64,000 bases of DNA from assembly GCF_013373865.1 (NCBI RefSeq), contig NC_050473.1:18391597-18455596 (forward strand), written 5' to 3'. This DNA comes from Monomorium pharaonis (taxonomy: Eukaryota > Arthropoda > Insecta > Hymenoptera > Formicidae). The first letter of the stretch is position 1; every line of letters begins with the position of its first letter. The notes beneath the pieces are model-generated. The model was not told the origin of the DNA. It did no database searches and saw only the letters and a list, made by a program, of their open reading frames with translations. The translations under genes were made by a program, and so were the position numbers. Shown one piece after another: positions 33,536 to 46,530 of the stretch.

Positions 33536-36500
33536 ATTTTAAAATAATGGTTATGCCATATTCAATGCTATTTCTACTCTTATTTTTTGTTTCACTACTG
33601 TTTCTATAAATATTTCATTAGAACTTCTATGTTGTTTGCTACGTAATTTTCGCATTACATTTTACCTTTCCAGCAAATTTTTCATTATAGTAATTGCTCG
33701 GTAATGATTTCTGTATGCTCTCCCCCGGATTCTAAGCTGTTTATTTATCTGTTATATCTTTTTATGCTCTACAACGAAACACAAAGAAGCGAATGTGAGG
33801 ATACGAAGTACAAAGCGTAAATAATTCGTTATCGAATCGATGGTTGGCCTATATAAATAAAGTAAACGTCACACCAGTTTTGAAGGCTGAGTAATGCCGA
33901 ATAATGCTGTGGAAGAGAAAAAAATTAGGCAGCAAAGATATTTTAAAAAAAAGCATCCTAATTGCCAGTTAAGCGACGACGTGAAAGTTCCAAGGCTGAG
34001 ATGGATTAATATTAAAGAAATTTCCCCGCACGGGGCCCGCACGGTGCATCGAAGTTTTTTTTTCCCCTTCGCCCGTGCATCGCGCGGGAGAAAAATGGGG
34101 TGATAAATTATTGAATTGATAATGGAAATATCGCGAGCTTCCGTAAACAGTGGCGACGCGTATCCGTAATTAAATTCCGCGCGCGAATTAATTAATATTT
34201 TAATCATGCATTTTAGATACTATCTCCCTCGAGTTCTTTTCATCCCTCGTAATAAACGAATCCGGGCCGATGATGAGGCCGCGCCCGTTTACACGCCCGA
34301 CAGATCTGTCATAAATTTTCGTCACGTTTGTTTTAGAGTATCCCGAAGCTTTTTTTTCCCCCCTCCCCGGACGCGCGACGAGTGAAATTTATCTCTCGAA
34401 ATTTTATGCGGTCAATGGTCATGCGGCAGAAATCCGAAGCTCGTTAGTTATACTATCGACGCGCGGTATCCAATGAAATGTGCAGCATTATATACGCATA
34501 TGCAGCTATCGAAAAAAGCTTGGGCGCAGTTAATGCGTCGCGACGCGTCGCCACGCTGTGTGTACGCTAACGAATTTATCGCGTGCGTTCGCGAGAGAAA
34601 GTCCAAAGTGAATTATTAGTCGGTTACACACTGCGTTCGCTCTTTTTTTTTTGTTTTTTAACAACAATGTAATATTTCAAGTATACTCAACCCGAAACCT
34701 TGCAAAAGCGGCGATTAAAATGTTTTTATTGCATGCCGTCAAAACTGGTATGACTTGTTTGCAAAAACGACTTTTTATTTGATGGAGATCACCATTTCGA
34801 CATAATATTTATTTTTAAATATAACTTTTTATCCCGTTGTAAAAATTTCCCTTTACCCGCGAGTGCGTGCGTAATGTAATGTAGAAGTTTATTAAAGAAG
34901 AATTTTGCTGGGAACGTGCGAAATATTACCGTTAACGCATACGTCTCGAACAATGTATTGAATGTGAGGATTGCCGGTTTACAAAAATTGATACGGGATT
35001 GTTTTCCCCGAAAGAAAAACACGCCGGAGGATATTGAATGGACAAAGATCCTTCTTTGTAATTCGCTTTTCAGTAAGTGGTTTTTCATATCGACACACTC
35101 TTTTCTTGTTTTCATAGGGGAAACCGATTTACGTAGGGCTACTGGAAAATTCGAGGGGAGGTAGGGGGTGGAAGGGAGGAATGGCGTTAAAACATCGGAA
35201 AAAAGTCGTCATGTTCGGAATTAAATCACGAGTAATTGACGCTTTTGAGGAGACTTTTCGCTTTCGATCTAGCTTTCCATTTGCATCTCAAAAGACGAAA
35301 AAGTGGAAATGTTTTAGGTCGGTTTTTTAGAAGCTCAATGCTCTCGTACACATTTTCGTATTCTCTCGCTGCTCGCGTGTAACGTATCTTAGCGCCGATG
35401 TTCAGAGTAAATTCTTATTTCAAGACCATCTTAAGTAATGCTTTAAAATGTTAATGGGGCTCTGTAATTGATTGCTGAGATCTTAAGGCAGTACTTAAGA
35501 GAGTATTCTGGTCTAGAGTTCGAAAGTTTTTTTTTCTTTTAAAGAAAACTTGTATAAGTATATTTGTATAAGTATTTTTGTACGCTTTTATGTATCTACT
35601 TTTATATAATTAGTGAATATTTATAAATTTTAATATAACCAAATGTTTATTAGTTTTTATGTCACGTGAAATTAATATACTTTTCAAGTCATAATCTGTT
35701 GGAAATTAATAAAATTATATTTTTGCATATATGTAAAATATATATCTGTTGAGCGTAACTAAAATAAACTCAGATAAATAAAAAATGTTGCAAATTATTA
35801 AAATGTGCGGTTAAAAAAAAAAACAAGTGTCGATTTTTCAAAAATAGACGAACTTCTTCGCGCTTTGGAATACTTCTTTAAAAAGGTCTGAAATATAAAG
35901 AATCATGTGAATTTCGGGCTAGAAACGTACCGGTACACGCACTGTCAAGTCGAATTAGTTAGCCCGCTTGTTTTATTGCAAGATGATCGTCGCGTCCTAA
36001 AACAAATGTTCCGTAAGAGGGTCAATATCGTTAACAAGGCATCGTTCGTTATATAGTTGCAACAATGGAGATCAGTATCCCCGATAGTTTGCACTTCGTA
36101 GTCGACCCCGGCCGCCATTGCCGCCGTCGCCGTCACGTTTTGCGCTTTGTTCGTTCGATAAAGGCGAGACAAATTTCATCACCGAATCAAACAATGTTTC
36201 GCGCGCGAAACAAAACTATACCGTTGCGCTCTGATTGTTTTCCAGATAACCCGGGGAATATTTACAGCGCGGCGAATTTGACGTTAAAGCGAATTGAAAA
36301 TGCATGGGACGCGCGGTGCCTTGGGTAACATCGAGGTGTTTTATCTTCTTGTTACGGGACGAATATAACGGAGAGTACTCAATTTACGTTTTTATCGTTA
36401 GGAAAGAGAAAGAAAAAAAATAACGACAGAGTTTCGCGAGGAATTCGACGAGGACTTGCGTTTTCAAGCCGGCCCCGGCTAATGGCCGCTGTTAAAAAGA

Positions 36501-39500
36501 GTTGCGGACAAACTTTCAAGTTATAAGCTGATTTGAAAGCGTAACTTTTACGAGAAAAATTGCCGATTAACCCTTTCGCTGCGCGCATTTATGTTTTTTT
36601 TTTTTTTTTTAAACGTGCACTTCTCGCGGACGCCGGTAATGCGACTCTCGTCAGAAAGCCGGAGCAATTTAAAAGCTGCACCACTTGGTGCCCGCGCGCC
36701 CGTTGTGCTGGTACTCGATCGTGTGTGTGTGTGTGTTTTTTTATACATTGCATTAAAAGACCGTAACTGTTTAATGTAACTCCGCCGGTGGTATTCGAGT
36801 CGCACGTGTCCGCGCTAAATTCCAATTATGGCCGGCGATTTCTGGCACGTTGGTCTTTATTAAAGCAAATGGTAATATACATTACTGTAATTAAAGCGGG
36901 GCTTGATTAACGTCGGAAATTCTGCAAAGAGTAACGGTGAAAAATTTCGAAAGTAATGCTCGCGATAAAGTTACATCATGCATTTTAATTATTTATATAT
37001 TAATTGTTTAAGTAAGCTTTATTGCACAATGTAGACCGAAGCTTCCCAAGTTTATGTGGCTCGCAACTCATTTTTTTTTTTTAACGGCAAACATCTTTCA
37101 TCATTCAGGAATTATTAGAAAACGAGAGGGAGTGAATTCATTGTCTACTTATATTTGTATACCATTTTGCTACTTAAAAAATTGTTATTTTGTATGTGAA
37201 TATAATTTCATAAATACCTAACCCCCCAAAAAAGTATTTTGCGTTCAAAGTGATTTGTCCCGTAATCTAATATTCTAAGCTCAATGTTTTACAACATATT
37301 CCTCTTTTAATAAAGCAAAGCATTCGTCGCAAATTTAGGATTATTCTGCTTTCCTCTTGTATTAAGAGGAATATGCCTTATATAAAAAAGAAATGTTGAT
37401 TTGAAGTAGAGTAGTTGGTTCTTTTACGTGCAGCACAAAACAACCAACGAGTAGTGGATTTCGCTGTTTGTGAGAATATCATGCTTATACTATCTCTCTT
37501 GTTTTTGGGGAGGGAAATCCTTTTGTGGCATAAATAAGTAAAATCCTCCGAAATTTAGAGAATTCCACTTATACCGAAATTATTTCTTTTTTAGGGTGCT
37601 ATATTTTTCAATGTGCAATATTACATACGAAAGCTTATAAAACGCATATCTTTTCTATTGCTGTTGCTGTCTTTGATATCGCAACGGAAATTTTAATAAT
37701 TGTAACTCATATCCAAATTTGATATTGATATTGATATCTTATCATGGCTGAAGAATTTTTCACGGCCGGTACTTCGGGAATCCCTGGCGCAGGCGGAAAA
37801 GTTGTCTAAAAAAATTCCTATTCGCGTAATAAGATGTCAGTGCAGTTAATAGCTTTTAAAATGAGCAATTAAAAATTAAAAGCGTCTCGTGACCTAAACG
37901 TTTCTGAGGGCTGATAGTCAGTTGAATTCAACCGAATGTAAAAATAGCTTAATGGAAGATGTATAAGCGCAAGTTTTAGAAACACTTCCTGCACTGTCTG
38001 GCGTTTGTATCGGAGAATGTATCAATTACATCACCCGCCACACCGGCAAGCGGCAGGCAAAACGGCTTTTCGACGGCGCGGTGGCTCTCGCGTTTCCCGT
38101 TTATTCGCGCTTCTCCCGCGGCGCAAACTTTCGGCTTCGTACTTTTACCGGCTAATCTCGAAGTCGGGGGAAAACGAGAAGTCGGCCGACACGTTGTCCC
38201 GCGCGTTTCCAAGCGAGGGATCGAGGCGCGGGCAGCAGCCTTTCTCTCGCGGCTCTCGTCGGCTCTTCTACCGTGGTAAACAAAGATCAATAACGTGTAA
38301 CGGCGAGTGACGGCGGTTTTATCGCGGGCGAAACGCCTCGTAAAGTGCCAGCCCCCGTTCTATAAACGCTCCAACCCGGTTACGTCCTATTCTCTCGTAT
38401 GCTAACCGAAAATCCTCTCGGTCGCGTTTCGACGCGGTTAATAACGCGCGCGCTTCTTCCGACGCTCTCGACGTCCGCGGCAAGAAACTGATTAACCCGC
38501 TGACTACCTCGCGCCACGGCAATGATCCCGGTGATTACAGGCATTGTGCTAGCGGCATGGACCACTTTGTCGTCGCGAACAATCATTTGATAATTAAACC
38601 GGCGAAATTTTAGACGCCTCTTGTCTATTAGCTCTCTGTATATCGTGACACTCGGTAGGATCCGCACGGTCATTTCGAAGGGCTTAGCGAACCCACATAG
38701 ACCCGAGAACTCAATAGCAACTGTGGACACTTGCGTGCGGTTACAGATCATATACGTTCACGTATACTTTTTTCCACTACGTGAGTACGGTGAAAAAAAA
38801 TTTACAAAAACGACATACAAAAGAGTGAATGGCAGTCGCGACGTTTTCCTCAACGTTTATTGGTTATAAAAGAATTTTGATTGCAGCGAGACGGAATATT
38901 TTTCTGAAATATGTCTCGTTTCTCTAGTCAGTTTCTATTGGGTTAAGAATAAAATTTTATCTCGCCGTGTTTTTGTATAAAAATTTATTTTAATGTTGAA
39001 CGTTATATCTTATTCCCACAGGGACTTTTCCTATGGAAGTATCTTTCTCTCGGCGTGTAAGTAGAATAAATACCTACTTGAGAGAACGTAACGGCAAAAA
39101 AATATAACTTGATTTAAGAATAAGAGCAAGTTCCGTTCACGTGTTTAATACAGAATACGGAGCAGAATAGCGGAGGAGCTTACTTTCTCATTTAAAAACT
39201 CTTAATTAAGGGAATATCTGAATCGCCTTGTTGAAATGTCCCGAAGGGTTTGCAAAGATTTTCAAATACAAGCGAATAATTAATTATCTTAGGAACCTTT
39301 TATCAGTATTATGTTGAATATTGTTTTAATTCTCCAATTTACTCAATTAGCGAATACATAACTGGATCGTGTGTACAACTGCAGAATTCATTAAACGAAG
39401 ACACGGGATTACGTTAAACTCTATAATTTAATAATCATCAGTATTGATTTCAAACAGTAGAAACATTTCATGTATGCCAATTATATGGCTATTAGCGTTA

Positions 39501-39687
39501 TTTCAATAATCTTGATTTAATTACGTGGTGCACGTTTTAAAATTTATTTCGCTGGCGTAATAAATTTTTTATATATTACTGTACTTTTAAATATAACTGT
39601 TGTTAAATCCACTTTACACGATGTCTATAATTTATGTCGGAAGTCGAGATAGAGGTCCTACTTGTGATTTTGAACCTACATTCGAAC
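33536..39687. other. Patj intron, alternating AT-rich and GC-richer DNA
   Basis: No exon is supported. 33880-34640, 35940-36940 and 38000-38560 are GC-richer with CpG; 35400-35900 and 37000-37960 are AT-rich. A GT run lies at 36722-36735. A small hairpin near 37294-37376 is listed among the findings. The remainder shows nothing I can name. Confidence 0.4.
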
Positions 39688-39965
39688 ATGGAGAGAATTT
39701 TCTCTTAAAAATTACCCTGAAAATCGTGGTAAACCTCGAGGAATTTTACTATACTTTTAACAAAATTTACTAAAATTTTAATAAAATTTGGTAAAATTTT
39801 AGTAAAGTTTACTACACTTCTAAAAAAGTTTACTAAAACTTAGCCAAGTTTTATTAAAATTTTAGTAAATTTTGTTAAAAATATAGTAAAATTCTTCAAG
39901 GTTTATGTTATTTTACAATTACCACGATTTTCGAGGTTAATTTTTAAGAAAAAATTCTCTCTGTA
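39688..39965. mobile_element. Long palindromic MITE-like element (about 275 bp)
   Basis: The two halves are near reverse complements over almost the whole length. GAGAGAATTTTCTCTTAAAA at the left pairs with TTTTTAAGAAAAAATTCTCT at the right, AAAATCGTGGTAA pairs with TTACCACGATTTT, and the middle is made of TTTACTAAAATTTT-type blocks. No ORF is present. A clear target duplication could not be defined. Confidence 0.65.
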
Positions 39966-40916
39966 AAAAATATTTAAAGAGTCAGGAATATGCGTATGTG
40001 TATGGAGTATATTAAAATACACGTGTCAAGTATTAAAAATGCACGTAGAAAATTATAAATAAGAGCTTCTGAAATTTGACGCGAATTATAAAACGTCTAA
40101 AAAAAACAGACTTTTATTCGAGAAAGATCTGATTATAATTGTCTTTAAAAGATAAATGAAAATAATTTTATAAAACATTAATATTGGAAAATATAAAATA
40201 TTTCCATAATTTTTCTGTATTTTGATACACCGATCGTGAGAACACTGCCAGCAGCGAAAATATTTTAGTAATGTATGTAACGTTCGACGGGAATTACAAT
40301 ATATACGCGAATGACTTCGGGGCAGGCTTCGGAATAAGCAGCTCGTAACTTGGATCAATATAATCTCCCTTTTGCTCTTTCGTGCACCGGCGATACGAGA
40401 AAAAAAGGTATCCCCTTTCACAGTCGACGCAATCTTTCTTGTTCGCCGGAAAATATATTAACGAGTAATATCTATTGTCAAACGGCTGCTACTTCCTTTT
40501 TGTTCCTTGCGTGATGTAAAAATTGGAATTTCTACAAAAGCGCGTAATTGCGTCGGCGCGCCTCGGAATAACGAGCGAAATAAATTCGCAGAATGAAAAT
40601 CCAATTGCCCGACAAAATACTCTCGAGATTGGATCAATTACTAAATAATTATCGTCAGACGTCGTAATTAAATGTATTTAATGAGCTGCGAACGGAATGT
40701 GTAAATGGAACGACAAATGCTATTTTGTTTTTCCAATGTTCGTTAATTTTTCAACTTTACATTTTTTTTTTGTGAAGTGCAAGAGTGCAGTAATATACGA
40801 AAAATGAGTGCTCGTTTTCACTCGTGCAGACTGAATCATGCAGGAAGGGAATTTCTCCCATTATTTTTACGTTCTTCCATTCTCGCGATCGTCGCAGCAA
40901 GAGAGAAAAAAGTGAG

Positions 40917-40958
<42 letters not shown>

Positions 40959-42754
40959 CAGTGTGTAAGCACGCCGTTAACGGACATCTCGTACAAATTC
41001 TTGTGCGTTCTTCACTTGTTGCTCGATCGATCCTCGAGCGCGCCATTATTGCCTGGACAAGCGTGCTTAGACTTACGTAACGCAGATTCCGCGATCGCAC
41101 CTCACAGCCGAGCCGTTTTACGGCCGCGGTTGTACGGAACGTCCTTAACGGCGCGCGTAACGACGCGCGAGAATTCTTTCCTTAGACATCTCTATCCCCG
41201 ATCTGATAGTGACACTTTATTTCCACCGTTACGCGGAGTTTATTATGACTTTTACGAGACCGTCGGCAGTTTCCGGTTCGAGTCGGGTGAGGAGAACGAA
41301 ATTTAGAAACGCCGCTAACACTTACAGGGATAACACTTGATTCTGCATTTTTTTTTTAATGTATCGAAGTCAAATATTAATCGGCGGAATGTTTTATATT
41401 CTGCATTAGGTTTTTATTAAGTATTAACCCGCTCCCGAGCCACGTTGTTTACCGCGTCCTGCATATGCATAAGTTATCGCATTTACGAAGAGTGCCCATA
41501 AATCATCCGTGGGGCTGCGGGTGGGAGGAAATTTCGGAATAAAAAATGGATCACGAGGCCGTCACGTACGTCCCCTTAATAACGGGAATTTCTTACGGTG
41601 GCTCGCGTGGCGTTCGTTGCCGCTCCCGATATTTTTTTCCAATAATCATTACTTCGTCCGAATCACCGTAACGCCGCATATCCAATCGGAATGCGCTTAA
41701 AGCTCGGGGCGATTGATTTATCGGTCGTGCGGCCGAACTGGAACATTTTTTCCCCCCCCCCCACATATATCCGCGACATATTTTTCGACACGAATATACA
41801 CGTGCAGTTGCGGCGTTCTTGCTCCCTTTCCGTTTGAGGGGGAGGTCTGCGATTTCTCCGTCGGCCGCATTTCACGCCGTGTTTATATATTTCTCTTGCG
41901 AATATTTCCTTCCGACGTGGCTATTTCGAGGAGAAGCGCCGACTTTACCAAGTAAAATTGACTTGCATACCGAGAGATCGTTTTATGCGCCCAAAGTGTG
42001 TTACGATTTTCTTACATTGCGAAGTTCATGTTTTCTTACAGTGCGAAAGTTCGGATTAAAGCGCGAAACTCTTAAAAAGAATTTATCATGACGATATTTG
42101 CAAATTAGAAAATGCTCGAAACGTACGATCCGCTTGCAGCTTCAATTTCCTCTAGATTCGTTATTACATATCGAAAGAAGGGAAGTAAAAAGGAAGGAAG
42201 AGGTAGAGATGGTGAAATCCATTTATGCAAACGATTTATTGATTTTAAATTAATGAGGTTACGGACGAGAGACCAATGCGGGCCAAAACGACGCTGGCAT
42301 CAATCTTTTTATCCGTGTAATCAGATTTCCAAATCGCGAGCGTAAACAAATAGATTTTTGGCTGAACGGCTTGTTTGCGTTCGTTTTAAAACTCCGAAAG
42401 CGCATTGCTGACTTTTCTGTTTTCGATTTCAGAAACTTGTCACGATTTGCATGCGCTGAGGAAAAAAGAAGTTGAAATATCAGCAAGCAAATATTACTCG
42501 TGATGCACCTTTCGATTTTTTATTGATTATTAAAAAAAAAACTCGTGATGTCGAAATATACATTTCTGTGAAGTATATGTATATCTCATATTCCTTGTTA
42601 ATTTGTAGAGATGAAATTTTATTTCGCCATATTTAAATAAAGTTTCATTTCAGCGAAACAAATTTATTCCACAAAGAAATTTTTTCAAGTACCTTGTTCT
42701 CAGTGCAGCCGTATTATTGTATGTTATTTCGAGTCTTTCCTAACGAGCTACACC
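39966..42754. other. Patj intron, no gene seen
   Basis: It contains an AG microsatellite (listed separately) and a GC-rich part at 40950-41960 with C and T runs (41740-41762). ORFs here are fragments of composition. Nothing is identifiable as an exon or element. Confidence 0.4.
40921..40952. repeat. (AG)16 microsatellite
   Basis: Sixteen AG units are followed by an imperfect AAAGAG. GA tracts of this kind can bind GAGA factor in flies, but repeats of the same type recur across the intron. Confidence 0.9.
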
Positions 42755-43290
42755 GACAGAAAAAAAAACAAATAATTGCAGTAATCATAATATCACTATC
42801 ATTTATAATCATTTTTGTACCCAATATTTTTACAGTTACACTGTAAAAATATTTTGTAAAATTACAACTATAATAGCGGATAATTTTGAGACCAACTGTA
42901 ATAGTTGTAAATTTACTTTTGTCTATAATTTTGCAGAGTACAAGTAAAAAAAATTTAATTTGCCATAAATTTGTTTACCGTGTATACACAAGTGTAAAAA
43001 ACAAATTAAGAAATTATTGCAAAATTTGTTATACAAAATTACATGCACAAGAAAATTGACATTATAGTTGGTCTCAAAATTACCCACTATTATAGTTGTA
43101 ATTTTACAAAACATTTTTACAGTACAATTCAACAATATTATAGTTCGTTTAAACTATATTAATGTTTTCACAATCATAATATTGGTATTTGTACAACTTA
43201 TGCCATAACCAAAATGAAGGTCTTAATATAATAAGTTGCACCATAAGCATGGTTACCAATATTATAGTAATATTTACTATGAAAATGACA
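42755..43290. mobile_element. AT-rich element interrupted by a second inverted-repeat element
   Basis: The outer parts (42755-42836 and 43127-43290) line up with a continuous copy at 62685-62905: ATAATATCACT with TTATA-TTAT-ATTTTT on the left; TTCAA-AATAT, then GTTTAAAC-ATATTA, CATAATATTGGT, CCATAAGCAT and GGTTACCAATA on the right. In the second copy the two parts are directly joined. The DNA between them is therefore a later insertion. Confidence 0.6.
42837..43126. mobile_element. Inverted-repeat element nested in an older copy of another family
   Basis: The body is about 42841-43122 (282 bp). The left arm CTGTAAAAATATTTTGTAAA continues through ACAACTATAATAG and TTTTGAGACCAACT; the right arm repeats this in reverse (AGTTGGTCTCAAAATTA, CTATTATAGTTGT, CAAAACATTTTTACAG). 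TACA at 42837-42840 and again at 43123-43126 is the likely target duplication; a shorter TA duplication is also possible. No ORF. Confidence 0.7.
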
Positions 43291-45313
43291 TTCCCCTCTT
43301 TAAATATCATATCATACGTTTTCCCTCAGTGTCCTCTGTTTTGTCAATTAATCTATTTTCGAAGCGCGTGTGCCTGCTTCTCGCGGATCCCGCAGCCCCA
43401 ATAATTCATTGTTGCGACAGAAAATACGGGAATTCGTCGACTCGTGCGTGAATCGAGACCTCTTTGAGATAACGTTTTACCGCGCGCTCAAACGGACAAC
43501 GTACACGTTACGATAATCAAATGTGCCACGTGAGGAAAAAGCGGCCGTCCCTTTATTACGCATATCGCCCGGGGCTAACGCGAGATCTGCGTGTTCCACC
43601 TCGCCACGGATGCTGTCTGCTGCGAGTCGCGGGAGGGAGGATCAGGCCTAATAGGAGCGGGAGCGCAGGTATGTTTTCCACAGTAAAGTCATTTGTGAAG
43701 TTCAATACGACCTCGTTATACGCGACCGCGTGTATAACGGATCTTTTTTTCCTTCGCGTACAATTGCGCGGGGGGAAAAACTTTTTCGTTGAATCTTTTC
43801 ATTGAAAATCGTAATCGAATGCGAAGTGCGGAGCGTGCATCAGATAGTTACACGTTAAATGGCCGAAAATATCGACCAACACGCGGCACGTTCGTGTGCT
43901 CGCCGCGCACATTGTCGGTTCACCGCGAGCGAAATTGCAATTTTGCGTGCATGTAAATACATCGCGTCCAACATTTATATTTCCGCGCACGTAATACGCC
44001 CCGAGGATGGATCGCTAAATATATCGTTAATCAATTTATAATATCGGTTTTATATCGCTACGAAACAACAGTTTAATTATCCCATAGATATCATGTAATA
44101 AAGCTTAGCCGGACACCTGTGTGATGTATCGAATTTAAACTCGTTGAGTTTAACGCCCAAATTACATTACCGTATTGCATTAGCGGTGCTGACCTCGCCT
44201 GTTAATTAATTTGTTTGTTACGTGCCGATACGTTCACGCGAACCGTTTTGATCGTCAAAGATTTTTTTTTTTGCACGGAAAGAACGGCTTTGCTGAAGAA
44301 TTCGAAAATTTTCCCGGCTAAGGATTCGAAAATATTCTTGTTGGGGCATTAAAATAACGTAGAATGGTTTCAGGTATGGCGAGCGAGGCCGCAAAAAGTT
44401 TTCCTGGCAACCGAATCGAGTGCCTTACATAATTGAAAGGGGTTTCTCTTTCTTCTACGAAACAAGTCCGAAGAGTTTAATTTTTTCAAGAAATAAAGAA
44501 ACTTTTCATCTTTATTGTGCAAATATGATAATTTTCCTTCGAACATAATAGGTATAAGAACAAAATTTTAAACTTTAATTAATATTTTGACGATATATTA
44601 AAAAAAAAGACCGTCTGGATTGATTTGGCTCTTGTGGGAATTTTATATTTATTATCCATTTAATCTGTTTTATTTTTTTTATAACTTTTATATATAATGA
44701 TACTAAAAATGAAAAAAGAAATATTATTTGAATGATAAAGCAGTATTTTTTTATTTTTTACTTGCAAACTTTTACATTTTTAAAATATATATTTCTATAA
44801 ATATGATAATTTTTCTCCGGATGAACAAACATTTAAGCTTTAAGAGGTTAATACTTTGAGAAATCTATATAAAAAATAATAAAATCTGTGGACTTGGTTT
44901 TTCCTGAAAATGTTATACTTGTTATCTATTTATATTTATTTTTCATTTTTGTTTGATACTTGCAACACACAAAATTATTCAAAATGAGACACAATCCAAA
45001 TTTGAACAAAAATGGATTTGTTTAGTTTTTACCCCAAATCCTTCAATTATTTTCATTTCCCGATAAAATCACTTTTCAATCCAGTTAAATTTTTAAACTC
45101 ACACAAAACCGTTCTTTCCGTTTAGTTCGGCGTCCGCTAATTCTATGCGAATTAACCCGTGTGTCCCAATTTAAAATATCTTTCATGACTTGTTACATTA
45201 ACGAACAATGCATGGATCTTAAAATAAAATAATGATACGGAATATTTACATTTTGTAATTGGATTCGTGATTGAAAGGAATCGGGATTGATCAATAACAT
45301 TCTACAAATACAC

Positions 45314-45352
<39 letters not shown>

Positions 45353-46530
45353 CAAAAGGGTGGAATAGCTCGGGGAAGCAGACGTCAAGCAAACGTTTGC
45401 GTTCCTCGAGTTCTATTTCTTCTCGAGTGAAACATCCTCAGCACGGACCGTCGGTCGTCTCGCGGTGACTTTTAATGAGCGGGTTAACTTACCTCCACAT
45501 TCTTTCAGCCGGGAATACGGCGCTGCATAATTCAGCGGGCAAACAACGGTCCCCCGTTGTCTTCGTCCCTCCCGTCTCTCCTAACAAGTAGCTTCGCATT
45601 GAAACTTCGCGGAGGGATCGCGGCGCGACCTTAAGGCGCGATCCGTCGCGTCGCGATTATCTGGCACCTTGCTTACATTTTTCAACGTTGGTGCATATTC
45701 TCAGACGACGGCGACGCGTCTCTCGCGCGCCCGCGCGCGCGCGCTCGACGTCTTTTTCCCTCGCATCTGTCTAATGCAATTTTAACGAGGTGCAAAGTCG
45801 GTCAGGTCCCGTCGCGTACTCTCCGATGCTTGATGGCTCGTGTCGTTATACTTCGCTTCACCCCTGTGGATCGATATATTTGTACTCGCACACGCACACA
45901 CAGACACACACATGCACGTAAACTCTTTCTCCGCTCGGACATTGATCAATCTCTCGTGATGGGAAAGGAACCAGCCTCCTCGAGAGTATCAGAAAACGGT
46001 AGCTGCGGTTTCTTGAGGGAGGGATTTCAATTGCGCGCCATTCGAACCTTCGTACAAGTCTCAACTTGCTCCTAGGGCTTATTTGAAATGTAATTACACC
46101 AAGACGGGGGAGCGTGTTTGCGCGAATCGGTATGATTACCTGACGGTATACTTGATTACATTTCCTGTCCTTTGACCGAGGTACTTAGCCCCGCAAAGAA
46201 TCTCGCTAGTTAAAAGTTCAAGTTCGAATGTAAACCTCTGGTTGAGTCGGTGCCGAGCAATGCGAGGTCATAACTTCAAAGTGTGTAGCACGCGGAGAAG
46301 TAAAGCGGAAATTATTTCCTCCCGTGGATTCGATCCTTAGGAGCCTCCACCTTAAACGAAATTTCAACTCTCGAGGCACAAATAAAGCGTTTAAACATTT
46401 GAACATGCAAAAACTCTTGCCAAATTGAATCCTTGCTCTTGGGGGAGCAAAAATTGCTCCAATCTTCGACGAGGAATATCGCTGTAGTATTCTGCACGCG
46501 GGAAAATTCAATCACCTTATGCATTAAGGC
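43291..46530. other. Patj intron, no gene seen
   Basis: 43350-44060 and 45360-46100 are CpG-rich; 44460-45110 is AT-rich. A GA microsatellite lies at 45321-45349, a CGCG run at 45725-45743 and a CA-rich patch at 45888-45912. No exon or element is supported. Confidence 0.4.

Noticed and set aside
33869..35164. ORFs of about 80-110 residues on both strands in the intron
   Set aside because: Composition is Phe/Lys/Ile-rich as expected from AT-rich DNA; no domain, no splice support.
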